Shown here: in pieces, positions 9,791 to 20,787 of the stretch | How the letters are laid out: each line of letters starts with the position of its first letter | Numbering within the stretch: position 1 is the first letter of the stretch | Position numbers and translations under genes: made by a program | Notes under the pieces: generated by a model | The model's database searches: none | What the model saw: the letters and a program-made list of their open reading frames with translations, nothing else | Told to the model about the DNA's origin: nothing | From: Tritrichomonas musculus | Taxonomy: Eukaryota > Parabasalia > Tritrichomonadida > Tritrichomonadidae | DNA length: 64,000 nt | Direction of reading: 5' to 3' | Assembly (NCBI GenBank): GCA_039105265.1 | Contig: JAPFFF010000045.1 | Location: 434,001-498,000, forward strand

Positions 9791-10287
9791 TTTGTTTGTT
9801 TAAGAAATTTAAATATATATTCACTTATAATCATGATAGTAATATGTATTTATATAATTTTAATTTGATATTATAATTATTTCTTTTTAATCTTTATTAA
9901 ATATAACGAAATATAATATTTACTTACATATTTAAATACATAGTCTTATTTATATGAAATTTATTATATTGAAAAAAGTAATTATCAAATATTAATAGCG
10001 AAATATTTAAAAATGATGTAAACAAATATAAAATAAAATTGAATCAATTATTTTATCGTTTTCATAAAATTGAATTAATTACAAAATCCTATATTACATT
10101 TAAGATCTTAGTTTATTATCATCAAAACAAATAATTTTATTTATTTACAATATTATAAATAATTAATACATAATTTCAATAAATAAATTTTTATTTATCC
10201 CAAATTATTAACAATATAACATCATGTCTTTATATTTTTTATAACTTTTTAATTCAAATTTTTTTGAATTGATCCGATAAAAATAAT
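9602..10287. other. AT-rich intergenic region with 30-base poly(T)
   Basis: No coding frame of note. It contains a pure T run at 9760-9789 and a shorter one near 9733, then AT-rich DNA up to the lactonase-like gene. The 5' leader of that gene has no clear TCA initiator. Confidence 0.6.
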
Positions 10288-11088
10288 ATGAAGTTATATC
10301 CTTTATTAACAGGATGGATGAATCTGAAAAGAAAATATCTAATTCACGATGAAAAAGCGATGAATAATCCAGACCTTATGGAGACGATTCCTATTCCAGC
10401 ATATTTAATCGAACATCCAGATTATGGCTATATCCTTTTTGATACAGGTTGTAACCCAAAAGCAATGACAGAATGGGAACATTTTAGGACAACAGATACT
10501 CCTGTCATTAACAAAGAAAATAAGTTTATTATTGAAAGATTACAAGATATTGGTGTAAATCCTGATGATGTCCACACTTTTGTTATGTCTCACTTACACT
10601 TAGATCATGCAGGCGGACTTTATCTTTTTAATAAAATTGAAAAAGTTTATGTTAATCAAAATGAAATAGATACAGACATTTTAGATTATAAAAACAAATT
10701 GCCATTGAACTTTCATGAAGCTTCTGATATTGCTCATTGGGAAAAAACAACCATACCTTGGTTTAAGGTACCATCAGAAACTAAAGAAATTAAAATTGCA
10801 GATGGAGTTACAATTATCAATTTTGGAAGTGGACATGCATGGGGAATGCTTGGATTACTTATCAACCTTCCAAATAGTGGAAATTTCCTTTTGGTCTCGG
10901 ATTGCTGTTATTTGAAAGAAAATATGGGCCCACCAATTACATTACCTGAAATTGTTTATGATCGAGAAGGATATACCAATACAATGAATTATATAGTACA
11001 GCTTAAAGAAAAATATAATGCCAAAGTCATTTTTGGTCATGATATAAATCAGTTTAAAGAATCCCAACGAAATTTATACTGGGATTAA
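10288..11088 (+). CDS. N-acyl homoserine lactonase-like metallo-beta-lactamase-fold hydrolase
   Basis: The 266-residue protein aligns by eye along its length with AiiA-type quorum-quenching lactonases (about 250 aa), which open the lactone ring of acyl-homoserine-lactone signals with two metal ions. The first-shell ligands are all present: His102, His104, Asp106 and His107 in SHLHLDHAGG, His183 in GSGHAWGMLG, Asp205 in VSDCCY, and His251 in VIFGHDINQ. Tyr208 sits where the catalytic AiiA Tyr194 would be. Other shared features are ILFDTG near residue 50 and the KEN after the Tyr. No signal peptide is visible, so the product is probably cytosolic. It lies on the same strand as the beta-galactosidase, about 690 bp downstream, and is convergent with the phosphatase gene. 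Composition is AT-rich like the host, so any transfer has had time to ameliorate. Related lactonases with other substrates cannot be excluded. Confidence 0.85.
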   Translation: MKLYPLLTGWMNLKRKYLIHDEKAMNNPDLMETIPIPAYLIEHPDYGYILFDTGCNPKAMTEWEHFRTTDTPVINKENKFIIERLQDIGVNPDDVHTFVMSHLHLDHAGGLYLFNKIEKVYVNQNEIDTDILDYKNKLPLNFHEASDIAHWEKTTIPWFKVPSETKEIKIADGVTIINFGSGHAWGMLGLLINLPNSGNFLLVSDCCYLKENMGPPITLPEIVYDREGYTNTMNYIVQLKEKYNAKVIFGHDINQFKESQRNLYWD

Positions 11089-11543
11089 ATCCAAAAATAA
11101 ACATAACGACAACCATAATACTAATTTTTTTAATTTTATATATTTTAATAATGAAATGCTATATATTTTATTCAAATCAAAATAAAAGTAAAGATATTTA
11201 TCCAATGTTTTTTAATATATCATTTAAAACATAAAATATTATATTTATACAAAAATTTTGATTATATTTTAAAATAAAAGCATTTTTCTTTTTGGTAAAT
11301 TTTGAATGATTTACATTTAAATTTTTATTTTTAATTTTTCTCATTAAATATTCTACTATTGCTTTATTAAAAGCTGATATAAAAATATTTATATGAAAAT
11401 AATATATTTTCAGTTCAAATTATACCAATCTCAAAGAATATGACCAAATTACATTATGACAATGAGAAAAAAAATTCAAATTTAAAATCAATATATATTT
11501 AAAATCTAATAACAAATTTATTCAAATGCTAATGTTAATAAAG
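11089..11543. other. AT-rich spacer between convergent genes
   Basis: This holds the 3' flanks of two convergent genes. The lactonase-like stop is in TTAAATC, consistent with a UAAA-type signal. I see no genes or notable repeats. Confidence 0.5.
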
Positions 11544-12914
11544 TCAAGTAAATAATTTACTTTTCATATTAAAGCCGGCTCTATTTGGTGTAATCAATTT
11601 CAAATCACCTAATGAATAATTCAATGCTTGAGCCCTCAATGATCCTGTCCGAAGCACAGGCTTCACAAATTTTGAACGATTATTCTGCAGCGTTAAAAAA
11701 TTATGAGATTTATTGCTAACTTTATTTTTGTTATTCGGGTCCAAATTCTTGCTACGCAAAGAGAAGCAGGTAGGAATTTTCCCATCTGTTTTATTCAGCT
11801 TTTGAACCTTATAATAAATTGCATCACTTTTTTGTAAACGGTCAATAGGTCGAAAAGTTATAAAATTGACCTCATCGTTCTGTTGTGAAAGTTTCAAAAT
11901 TGAAGAACAATTGTTCATATTTTTGTCATATGACGAGGCAGAAAAAACTGTTATACACTTACCATTAAAACTTGACGATGAGCCTTTTTTGACGCATTCG
12001 TGGCCACGAATGATGCGTTTAATTGAATTTTTAAAAAGGAAAAACATAATCGAATTCGCATTGAATAAATAACCACAACCTCTTGGATTCTCTTCAAATG
12101 AACTTTTCGAATTGGACGATGGATCACTCCAAACAACATCACACAAAAGTTGATTTTCTTCAAAACGGTCAATTGGTCGAGTTTTCAATTTTTCAATACT
12201 TGAAATTTTGTCAAGTTTGGGACTCAATCCACCATGGATACAAAAAGTGGTCTTGTTTACCATGGCACAAATAGGCAAATATGAAAAAGCCGAAATAAAG
12301 GAATTGTAGAGTTTTTCTGAATATTTATAACATCCGATATCATTGTACTTATTCATGTATTCATTGGAAATTTCTTGGGTTTCTGTACTTTCATTTAAAT
12401 CACATACACTTCTGTTTGAGTTTTCCCGCGATAATTTTGATTTTGTTATATTTGGATTATGATAATTAAGTATTTCATCCTTAAAACCATATTGACTACA
12501 TATTGAATCAAATTCATGATTTCCTCGAATTAAAAAATATTTATCTGGATTTTGAACTTTTAATGCAAATAAAATTGTAATGCATTCTAATGAAAAATTA
12601 CCTCGGTCAACATAATCACCCAGAAATAATACCTTTTGGTCATTGTTTACAGTAATATTTAGTATCCGCAATAAATCATGAAAACTCCCGTGAATATCTC
12701 CAACAATAAATAAATCTCCTTCAATTTCTAAAATATTATTTTCATTTGCAAAAATTTTTTGTGCCTCTGAACACAAGTCAATGAGTAAACTCTCATCAAA
12801 TGAAGGTATTGGATTTCCATCCTTAAATTGATATCCAACATCAAGAAGCTTGTCTTCGGAATATGTATAAATAAAATTGTATGTTGATAATATATATGAA
12901 GCTGTCTGAGTCAT
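11544..12914 (-). CDS. PP1-like Ser/Thr protein phosphatase with insert and long tail
   Basis: The PPP-family catalytic core removes phosphate from Ser/Thr using two metals. From the ATG at 12914 (preferred over a further-upstream non-ATG start) the product is 456 aa, with GDIHG at 72-76, GDYVDRG at 99-105, GNHE at 131-134, HGGL at 227-230 and RGHE at 303-306. All metal and phosphate-binding motifs are therefore kept. Two departures from PP1 (about 330 aa): an insert of roughly 40 Ser/Asn-rich residues at about 152-193, where PP1 has its short YGFYDEC-type helix, and a C-terminal tail of more than 100 basic Ser/Asn-rich residues. These may set partner choice or location. PP1/PPZ-like enzymes are expanded in trichomonads; the subtype is not certain. 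Confidence 0.9.
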   Translation of the reverse strand: MTQTASYILSTYNFIYTYSEDKLLDVGYQFKDGNPIPSFDESLLIDLCSEAQKIFANENNILEIEGDLFIVGDIHGSFHDLLRILNITVNNDQKVLFLGDYVDRGNFSLECITILFALKVQNPDKYFLIRGNHEFDSICSQYGFKDEILNYHNPNITKSKLSRENSNRSVCDLNESTETQEISNEYMNKYNDIGCYKYSEKLYNSFISAFSYLPICAMVNKTTFCIHGGLSPKLDKISSIEKLKTRPIDRFEENQLLCDVVWSDPSSNSKSSFEENPRGCGYLFNANSIMFFLFKNSIKRIIRGHECVKKGSSSSFNGKCITVFSASSYDKNMNNCSSILKLSQQNDEVNFITFRPIDRLQKSDAIYYKVQKLNKTDGKIPTCFSLRSKNLDPNNKNKVSNKSHNFLTLQNNRSKFVKPVLRTGSLRAQALNYSLGDLKLITPNRAGFNMKSKLFT

Positions 12915-13794
12915 TTTGTTATTACAAGAATCTAAGCTAATGAGGAAAATATATTTTTTCAATATGTAAAAATATAAATCAAAATTCAATTAACATAAAA
13001 TTTGCAAATGAATACTTTCATATTTATTTATATTAATAAAAAAAGTTCAAAATTATAAATAAAAAATACAAATATCATTAAATAGATTTTTTATTATTTA
13101 ATAAATTATATTATTCATTTTTTAATCTTTAAAAATAAAGATAAAAATATATTTTACAAATTTTTATAAAATCAGGGTTGAAAATGAATTTTTTATATTT
13201 ATCAATAGCTCTCAAAATTTAAATATGCATTTAATTTAATTCAATTTTTGAATAATTTTTAGATTTTATAATATAAAAAACCGCATATTTTTGAACTCGA
13301 TAAAACTCAGACAAAAAAATGCAAATAAATAAAATAATCAAAGTAAAGCTTGGGTTTAAAATAAATAAGAATTATAAAAACGAATCTATTTAATAATAAT
13401 TATAGTTCTAATAATTGATTGTTTTTTTTTTTTTTTTTTTTTTTTGGAACCCAACGCAAAAAAGCATTATTTTAAGATTATTGCACAAATTTAAATCAAA
13501 TACTGCTTTTATTTGTGATTATCTTTTGTTTTGTAATACTCAATTTTATTAATTATCATCTGGCTAAGAGAAATATACAAATACCCAAGAAAAAAAGTTT
13601 TATTTACATATATTACACTGATAATAATATCATTTTTATTTTCATAACCCAGTAATCTTAATAATACTAAAATATTTCTATCATTTACGAATTAGAATCA
13701 CGTTATGATTTTAACTCATCAGATAGGAATGAAGTAAATTCACATTTTATTCTTGGTATGATTTATTTCAAGTATAATTTTAATAAATCAATTC
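12915..13794. other. AT-rich intergenic region with T24 run
   Basis: No gene seen. A poly(T) run lies at 13422-13445, directly followed by GGAACCCAACGCAAAAAAGCA. A close relative of that word occurs at about 40476-40500, so it is probably the end of a dispersed repeat. Confidence 0.45.
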
Positions 13795-14086
13795 TTTCTT
13801 AAAGCTTGCTGCTAGAAATAAACCTGATATTGCATGAGAATTTCTTGGTTCCTTATTTAACAAAGGGAGCTTGGTTTCTAATGATAAAAACAAAGCTATA
13901 GATTATCTGTCAGTTTCAGCCAAAAAATTAAATAATGAAGCAAATGATAAACTAGGGGTCATTTATTCTGAAAGAGTATATATTAAAGGAGATATTGAGG
14001 AAGTAGATTCACTGAAAATCGTATTAAAATTATCTCTGCAAAATATAGAAATAATGAATTTTCATTCTAATTTGTTGTGGGGCTAA
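13795..14086 (+). pseudogene. Sel1-repeat protein remnant
   Basis: About 90 residues fit the Sel1/TPR-like pattern: EFLGSLFNKG, NKAIDYLSVSAKKLNNEA, DKLGVIYSERVYIKGDI. One in-frame stop sits before EFLGSL and no start codon is in place. Sel1-repeat adaptors are common in trichomonads; this piece covers about two repeats and is a relic. Confidence 0.5.
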
Positions 14087-14353
14087 TTAAGAAAAATGAA
14101 ATTTCTCTAAAATAAAGTTTTACTTCAGTGCATTTTGTTTGTTTTTGCATGCATGGAGCTACCATGATTAAGGAATTCTTTGATTTTGTTTTTTTACATA
14201 TATCCTTTGATGTTTATAAAATACAAAAATATGTGAAATATTTTAATATTTATTGATTGATGAAAATTCAATTTATTTCTTATACAAAATATGTGAAAAT
14301 TTACATTTAAAATTGACCACAACGATTAAAAATTTTATATAAAAAAATTGAAT

Positions 14354-14373
14354 AAATCTTGATATCAAGATTT
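14354..14373. repeat. 20-bp perfect palindrome
   Basis: AAATCTTGATATCAAGATTT is a perfect palindrome in an intergenic stretch, immediately followed by a T-rich tract. It may be a terminator-like hairpin or chance in AT-rich DNA. Confidence 0.4.
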
Positions 14374-14389
14374 TTTTCATCCCTTGAGA

Positions 14390-14567
14390 AATGAATATTA
14401 GAGAATATATTATACAGCAAAGATGAAATAGCTCTTAATGCAGCAATTTGTTTCAATGTTTCATTAGTATAAGACAATGAAAAGTCAACGTTTGTCTCTT
14501 TGTAGTGTTCTGGATAAAGATGAGTCCAAAGCTTTTTTCTTCTCTTTTTGAACTCTTGATTTACCTT
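14390..14567 (-). pseudogene. Unassigned coding remnant
   Basis: The minus strand carries about 60 open codons that look like real protein (FKKRRKKLWTHLYPEHY, LKQIAALRAISSLLYNIF). There is no start, and stops follow on either side. Another protein-like scrap (IEWKGNILVVSNQFTQV) lies on the plus strand at about 14700-14815. I do not recognise either; together they suggest that the DNA upstream of the HECT gene is a gene graveyard. Confidence 0.3.
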
Positions 14568-15009
14568 TTACAACATTCAATTTTGTGAAAACGCATAGAA
14601 ATTTTTGATTAATTCCTTCAAATTTGAAGCTTACCAAAAAACTGTTAATAAATCATAAAATAATTAATTATCAACAAATTATTTGACGATAAAAGGCTCT
14701 AATTGAATGGAAAGGCAATATTCTTGTTGTTTCCAATCAATTTACCCAAGTACGAAGCGAACAAGATAAACTTAAAATTATTAATGATCTTTTTGTAGCT
14801 TTATCAAAATTAAGATTGTTCTAATCATGAAAATGCATTTACATATATATCAAGAAATTAAATGATAAATATGATTTCTCATTAAAACTACTTAGATTTT
14901 AAAAATTTTAACAAATCCACTTTTTGATAATGTATTCAATTCAAAATTTTCCAAAATTTTTTTTGCCCCAAATTTCCAAAAATTTTAATTTGATTTTCTT
15001 GAACCTTCT

Positions 15010-18000
15010 ATGCTTAACTATATTCGCCAATCGATTATTAAGTTGAAACTCATCTCATCTGAGCAAGAAGTAAGGGAAAAATTAGTAGAATATCTATCAT
15101 ATCTAGATCAAGATTTGGAAATAGAAATACTTGATGAACTTATTTTTTTAATCTTGTCATGCTTTTCCCACTTTTTTAATCTAACAAAAGATTTTTTTAA
15201 AGATATATTAGATCATTCTCGTATGAATTCAAATCGTATCATTTGTTCTTCTTTTATCTTTGAATATATGGCTAATGAAATGCACATACAACTTCCAAAT
15301 GAGTCCTCGTCCTTCATTTCTGACTCATTTCATCAAATACTGGCACAGGTTGATAAATTAAATAATGAAAAATTCATAATTTTTGGTCATGAAATGGCAC
15401 CATTCGACAAATATCATTTTATTTACAATATTATTATGGTAGTAGATTTAAAAAAGGTAAAAATAGCCGATTATTACTCAATCATTGACTCAGTTAAAGA
15501 AAATTATTTGATAGAAGAATTTGCGAACTTCATTCAAAAAATTATTAGATCCAACTTGGCTACAACAATTCCTGAATCGCTTTTAACATATAATGATTAT
15601 TTTCCTGACTTAACAATGGATGATTGGTCTGTTATAATTCCTCGCTTATCAGAACAAGTGTTTACAACAATTTTACCTACAATTGAAATCAAATTTGATA
15701 ACAAAGATTGGAATCATAATTTTTCAGCCGCCATTCTAGATAAAATTGTTAAGTTTCACATTGAATTCTCATCAATTAATAAGTTATTGAATAAAATTAC
15801 TCCAATTGACATGAAGAAGGATGTTTGGCAATATTTGGCTGATTTTAATGTAATTTTGCCAAAGGCACTTGCAAACAAAATAGATTCATTTCCTGATCAT
15901 TGTTCGGCATTGAAGATTATGCCAGATGTAAAAAAGTTACCTTATGAAGTTTTTAAATTTGGAATGCTTTCATTTCCATCTTTTAAAACGTTAAAACGCG
16001 TTTTTAAAACTGATATAGTTTATACAAATGATGTATTTTCATTAACAGAATTTTGGGGCCATCTTGTTTTTACAGCATCAAATGAAAAATGTCCAAATGA
16101 ATTAATAGATAAACTTGCTGCTTTATTTATCAATTATATTACAAAAGACAGAGTTATAGAAGTTTTGGAAGCGATGGTTTTTAATGATTATTTGAAATCA
16201 GACGATATCAATGCGTTTTTAATAGATTTATTTTATAAATTAAATGACTATTATTATGACAACATGAAGTTGTTGTTTGAAAAAATTTTAGAAAAGAAAT
16301 CTATTCAGCTTCCTTCTTTTTGGGAATTATTTGATTTCGATTACATTTGTACATTTGATCAAATAGATACAACGAATCCATTGTTATTATTTGCTTATGA
16401 ATTTTCATGCGAAAATTCCTTTTTTCCTGAGTTAACAGAAATCACAATTCTCTCTCAAAAAGATCATTCAAATGATGATTTCATCATATACTTATTAAAT
16501 CATGAAAATTTTGATTGTCTTATTGAAATGAATGAACAAGTTTTATCATTGGCAATAACAGCATATATATTCTTATGGAATAATATAAAACCAAAGATTA
16601 ATGGTATGACAAAAGAATTAATTCTTCCATTCTTTGCAATTTGTTTTATTTATTTCAGCGAAAATGAAAATCATTTACTTTTCACGTCTCCTGAACTTTC
16701 AAGCAAATTTCAAAATGCTCTCAAAAGTTTATCAAGAAATAATTCTCCATTATTAATTAAATCAATTGATATCATTCTTTATAAATGCTTCATTCTATTT
16801 AATGAAAACTTGTTTCCAAAAGAGATGACAATATCAATTTTTAACATTTTAATTCCTCTTTTATATAATAAATTATACAGGGCAAATGAGTTAATATTGT
16901 TAAGTGTAATCTTCGATTTATCATTTCAAGAAAGTATGAAAGACGAAGTTCATGATATTTTTGCTAATCATGGAATTAAATTAATTAAATATGTGATTAA
17001 AAATATGGAAAAAATTGGAGGATTTGATGAATTGATGAATCATAAATTGAATCTAGAAATATTTGATTTGGAACAAATAAAAGAATTTTTAATTAATACA
17101 ATTCAAAATGATTCTCTGAATAATGAAATTAGGAATACAATTTATTTCATAGAATATTTTTGTCAAAATATTCCTCAAATAACAATTACTAATCCTTCTT
17201 ATCTAAACAAATTATTACGTGAATCAATTGAAAGTAAAAATTGGAATGATTTCCAAATAATTGGTCAATTCATGTATAAAAACAATATGAAAACACAGTT
17301 AAGGAAATATGCTGATGAACCAATTCCATTTCTAGTAAAAAAGCAAGTGTTCAGAAGAATACCAATCGAAATCAATGAAATTATTTCAGCCATAATGGAA
17401 TACAATCAACCAGAGTATCTTTTTGAACCTTTTGAATGTTTGTTTAAGAAATTATTGAGAGATCCTTCAATAGCAACCAACTATTTTATATTTCTTTTTG
17501 ATAAAATTGTCAAATCAAATTCAATTAGTCCATCACTTCTATTACAATCATTTTCGAATTTTTACAAAAGTCATAAAAACGAATTTATTAAAGCGATTAA
17601 AATTGTGTTTACTTATGATCCAACTTCAAATACATTTATTAGAAATCCTTCTTTTGTAAGGCCTCCTCCTTCTAAAATAGGAATTTCATTAATTTCAGAT
17701 TTAATTGAAAAAACAAAAGATGACAGAACTAAATATCAAGCTTTTATTTGCTTATATAATTTAGCATCATCATTTCCATTTTTATTTAACAAATCAATAT
17801 TCAACATTATTCTTCCTTTTTTGAGTTATTTTTCATTATTGTTTACGGTAAATGACACATCTAACGAAAAAGAAGAAACAATAATAAATATCAAAACATC
17901 AATTGCTGCTTTTTTAATGATTTATAAGTGTTTGTATTCAATTGAATTACTAAACGAATTTGTGCCTTGGTTATTTGAAAACATAATAACATTTGATGAA

Positions 18001-20787
18001 TCGCAAATTATAGCTTTTACTTGCATTCTTAATTCTCTTTTTGAAACTAAAAAAATTCAAAAAGTGATGTTGTCTTTGGCAATCAAATATGATTTTCTTG
18101 GCATTTCAAATAAACTTCTCAACAAAAATGTCAATCAAAATATTTCATTATTTTATCATTACAACATTTACTTAAATATTCATGATTTATATCTGATTTT
18201 TAATGAATTATCTGTCATTCGTTGCGTTTTAATTGACGAATTAGCCAATTTAAATGATCAATTTCAAATTCTTTTCAATCCTCGTTCGTCTTTATTACCA
18301 AATTATATATATCAACATTATCCATTTGAGTTTTCTAATTCCATCAAAAATATCTTTGATAATATTGATCAAGATAAGTACTTCTTTCTAACCTCTGAAG
18401 ATTTTACAAATCATAAAACAGAACCGTCGTTATCAGAAATTTCAATATTTTTAAAAAATTTTAAAAAACATCAAAAAAATATTTCTGATTTTAATCGATC
18501 TAACAAATTACCAACTATTGATTTTATTTTGACAACAAGTGTTATACGCTATTTGGCAGCACAACCACATTGGATTCAAAGATATATATTTAAAGAAAAA
18601 AAATTTACTGTTTTACCAAAACATGAAACAATTCTATCGAATGTAATTCAATATTTAAATTCTATTAATGAAAAACAAAACGATAATGTAATTATATACA
18701 ACATTGCATTCAATGATTATTTATCTAATAGAATCATTAATGATGAATTAATTAAAACCATAATAAAAATATTATTAATAGATGGATCGATAATCCATGA
18801 AGATTTATTTTCAATATTGATTTATGTAATTCAAGATATTGCAGAAAATAAAACATCTCTTATTTGTTTACTCAAACAATTGAATGATTTTCTTGTAATT
18901 GAAAATAATAATATCATCAATTATGATATATTATTTCAAATCATAGATTCAATAAATAATGATGATTTTTCAAATAACTTTGGTGTCATTTGTGGCGAAA
19001 ATTTCGTCAAGTTAGCATTATACTCAGAGAACAGGAATAATATTAAATTCCTTTCATATGTAATCTACACGTTAGACAATTATAATTCATTTATTCCATC
19101 AAGCATAGTCACACTTATTGGTCTCTTGATGACTAAAATTGATACAATTGAATTTATTCAACAAGCATTAGACTTTTGTGAAGTAGTTGGAGAAAAAAGA
19201 TTAGAAAATGCAATGCCGACAATTTTATTTGCTTTTAATTATGCATTATCTAATAATTCAATCAAATTGATAACTCGATTTCTGCAGGTAATTCCTTCTT
19301 TAGGCAATTATAAAAAAGATTCTTTAATGAAAATTTATGCTAAAAGCATAAGATCTTATATTAATCATGGAAATAACGATGAAGCCGATCTCATTTGTTC
19401 TATTATTAATAGTTTAGCACCAGAGAAAAACACAGATTATATGACTAATTTAAATGAAAATGATTTTTCACAAGAATCTTCACAAGAAGATTCTTGTATA
19501 TCTGATTTTGAATTTGTAATAAACCAAGCTTCATATAATTTGATTAGCAGCGATCGGGACTTTTGGAATCTATACCAAATGGGTAGACTAACAATTAATT
19601 CGATTTTAATTGAAGATATTTCTAAATTAAACGAAATGCGATTTTTATTTAATTTTCCAGGATTATTGGATTTTCAAACAAGAATGAATTATTTCAAAGA
19701 ACAAATGTCATTCAAAATCAATGAAAATAAAATGATTGAATTGAATGTAAATCGTTGCAATATTCTTGCTGATTCATTTGAACAATTACATAAATTAGAG
19801 CCATATGAATTATTACGTAAAATAAAGGTAAAATTCATTGGTGAAAAAGGAATCGATGAAGGTGGATTAACATGTGAATGGTTCACATTACTTGTGAAAG
19901 AAATTTTTAATTCAAATAATAAACTTTTTAATATGACAGATAATAAAAGTTATCATCCTAACATATCATCATATGAAAATGAACAGCATATTGAATTATT
20001 CAAATTCGCTGGAATGATAATTGCTCGTTCATTAATTCAAGATCAATGCATAAATGCACATTTGACACAATCTTTCTGCCGTCAAATTTTGAATCTTCCT
20101 TTTAAATTCAAAGATTTGGAAGACTTTGATCATGAGATTTACACATCACTTAACCATATATTAAATAATGATGTGAATCAACTTAATCTTGATTTCACAC
20201 TAAATGCGAAGAAAAATAATTCTGTTGAAATGATATTATTAAAAGAAAATGGTGATGAAATTAATGTTACAAATGAAAATAAAAAAGAATTTGTAAATTT
20301 GTATGCAGAGTATCATCTCAAAAATTCAATAATTGACCAAATAAAATCTTTTTGTGAAGGCTTTAATTCGTTAATCCCTCAAGAGCAAATAAACTATTTT
20401 TCACCAGCTGAATTGGATCTTTTGATCTGTGGAATTCCAGAAATAAACATTGACGATCTCAGAGAAAATACTGAATATGAATTGCCTTATGATGATCACC
20501 ATCCTGTCATTGAATTGTTCTATAATGTGATCTCTGAATGGGATAATGATAACTTGGCAAAGCTTCTTTTGTTCATCACTGGTTCGTCACAGGTTCCTGT
20601 GAATGGATTCATTGAATATAAAAGCAAAGGAAAACCAATAAAAATCATGCCTGGTGGCGATAAAAAAAATTATTGCGTTGCTCATACTTGCTTCAATATA
20701 CTTGCTTTGCCAGGATATGAAACTGAAAAGGAAATGAATGAAAAACTTCTGATATCAATTCAACAAAGCCAATTTGAATTACTTTAA
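15010..20787 (+). CDS. Giant HECT-domain E3 ubiquitin ligase
   Basis: The gene encodes 1925 residues. The first 1500 or so are Leu/Ile/Asn-rich helical repeats of armadillo/HEAT character with no sharp motif, probably a substrate-binding solenoid. The last 350 are a HECT domain: LLRKIKVKFIGEKGIDEGGLT (about 1605-1625), MIIARSLIQDQCI, FNSLIPQEQINYFSPAELDLLI, and the C lobe LLLFITGSSQVPVNGF. The catalytic Cys1894 is in VAHTCFNILALPGY, with codon TGC at 20689. The acidic/aromatic tail after the Cys is present, so the enzyme looks active. HECT ligases of this large type (UPL/HUWE-like) transfer ubiquitin through a thioester on the Cys. The start is the first ATG after an AT-rich leader; no alternative is needed. 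Confidence 0.93.
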   Translation: MLNYIRQSIIKLKLISSEQEVREKLVEYLSYLDQDLEIEILDELIFLILSCFSHFFNLTKDFFKDILDHSRMNSNRIICSSFIFEYMANEMHIQLPNESSSFISDSFHQILAQVDKLNNEKFIIFGHEMAPFDKYHFIYNIIMVVDLKKVKIADYYSIIDSVKENYLIEEFANFIQKIIRSNLATTIPESLLTYNDYFPDLTMDDWSVIIPRLSEQVFTTILPTIEIKFDNKDWNHNFSAAILDKIVKFHIEFSSINKLLNKITPIDMKKDVWQYLADFNVILPKALANKIDSFPDHCSALKIMPDVKKLPYEVFKFGMLSFPSFKTLKRVFKTDIVYTNDVFSLTEFWGHLVFTASNEKCPNELIDKLAALFINYITKDRVIEVLEAMVFNDYLKSDDINAFLIDLFYKLNDYYYDNMKLLFEKILEKKSIQLPSFWELFDFDYICTFDQIDTTNPLLLFAYEFSCENSFFPELTEITILSQKDHSNDDFIIYLLNHENFDCLIEMNEQVLSLAITAYIFLWNNIKPKINGMTKELILPFFAICFIYFSENENHLLFTSPELSSKFQNALKSLSRNNSPLLIKSIDIILYKCFILFNENLFPKEMTISIFNILIPLLYNKLYRANELILLSVIFDLSFQESMKDEVHDIFANHGIKLIKYVIKNMEKIGGFDELMNHKLNLEIFDLEQIKEFLINTIQNDSLNNEIRNTIYFIEYFCQNIPQITITNPSYLNKLLRESIESKNWNDFQIIGQFMYKNNMKTQLRKYADEPIPFLVKKQVFRRIPIEINEIISAIMEYNQPEYLFEPFECLFKKLLRDPSIATNYFIFLFDKIVKSNSISPSLLLQSFSNFYKSHKNEFIKAIKIVFTYDPTSNTFIRNPSFVRPPPSKIGISLISDLIEKTKDDRTKYQAFICLYNLASSFPFLFNKSIFNIILPFLSYFSLLFTVNDTSNEKEETIINIKTSIAAFLMIYKCLYSIELLNEFVPWLFENIITFDESQIIAFTCILNSLFETKKIQKVMLSLAIKYDFLGISNKLLNKNVNQNISLFYHYNIYLNIHDLYLIFNELSVIRCVLIDELANLNDQFQILFNPRSSLLPNYIYQHYPFEFSNSIKNIFDNIDQDKYFFLTSEDFTNHKTEPSLSEISIFLKNFKKHQKNISDFNRSNKLPTIDFILTTSVIRYLAAQPHWIQRYIFKEKKFTVLPKHETILSNVIQYLNSINEKQNDNVIIYNIAFNDYLSNRIINDELIKTIIKILLIDGSIIHEDLFSILIYVIQDIAENKTSLICLLKQLNDFLVIENNNIINYDILFQIIDSINNDDFSNNFGVICGENFVKLALYSENRNNIKFLSYVIYTLDNYNSFIPSSIVTLIGLLMTKIDTIEFIQQALDFCEVVGEKRLENAMPTILFAFNYALSNNSIKLITRFLQVIPSLGNYKKDSLMKIYAKSIRSYINHGNNDEADLICSIINSLAPEKNTDYMTNLNENDFSQESSQEDSCISDFEFVINQASYNLISSDRDFWNLYQMGRLTINSILIEDISKLNEMRFLFNFPGLLDFQTRMNYFKEQMSFKINENKMIELNVNRCNILADSFEQLHKLEPYELLRKIKVKFIGEKGIDEGGLTCEWFTLLVKEIFNSNNKLFNMTDNKSYHPNISSYENEQHIELFKFAGMIIARSLIQDQCINAHLTQSFCRQILNLPFKFKDLEDFDHEIYTSLNHILNNDVNQLNLDFTLNAKKNNSVEMILLKENGDEINVTNENKKEFVNLYAEYHLKNSIIDQIKSFCEGFNSLIPQEQINYFSPAELDLLICGIPEINIDDLRENTEYELPYDDHHPVIELFYNVISEWDNDNLAKLLLFITGSSQVPVNGFIEYKSKGKPIKIMPGGDKKNYCVAHTCFNILALPGYETEKEMNEKLLISIQQSQFELL

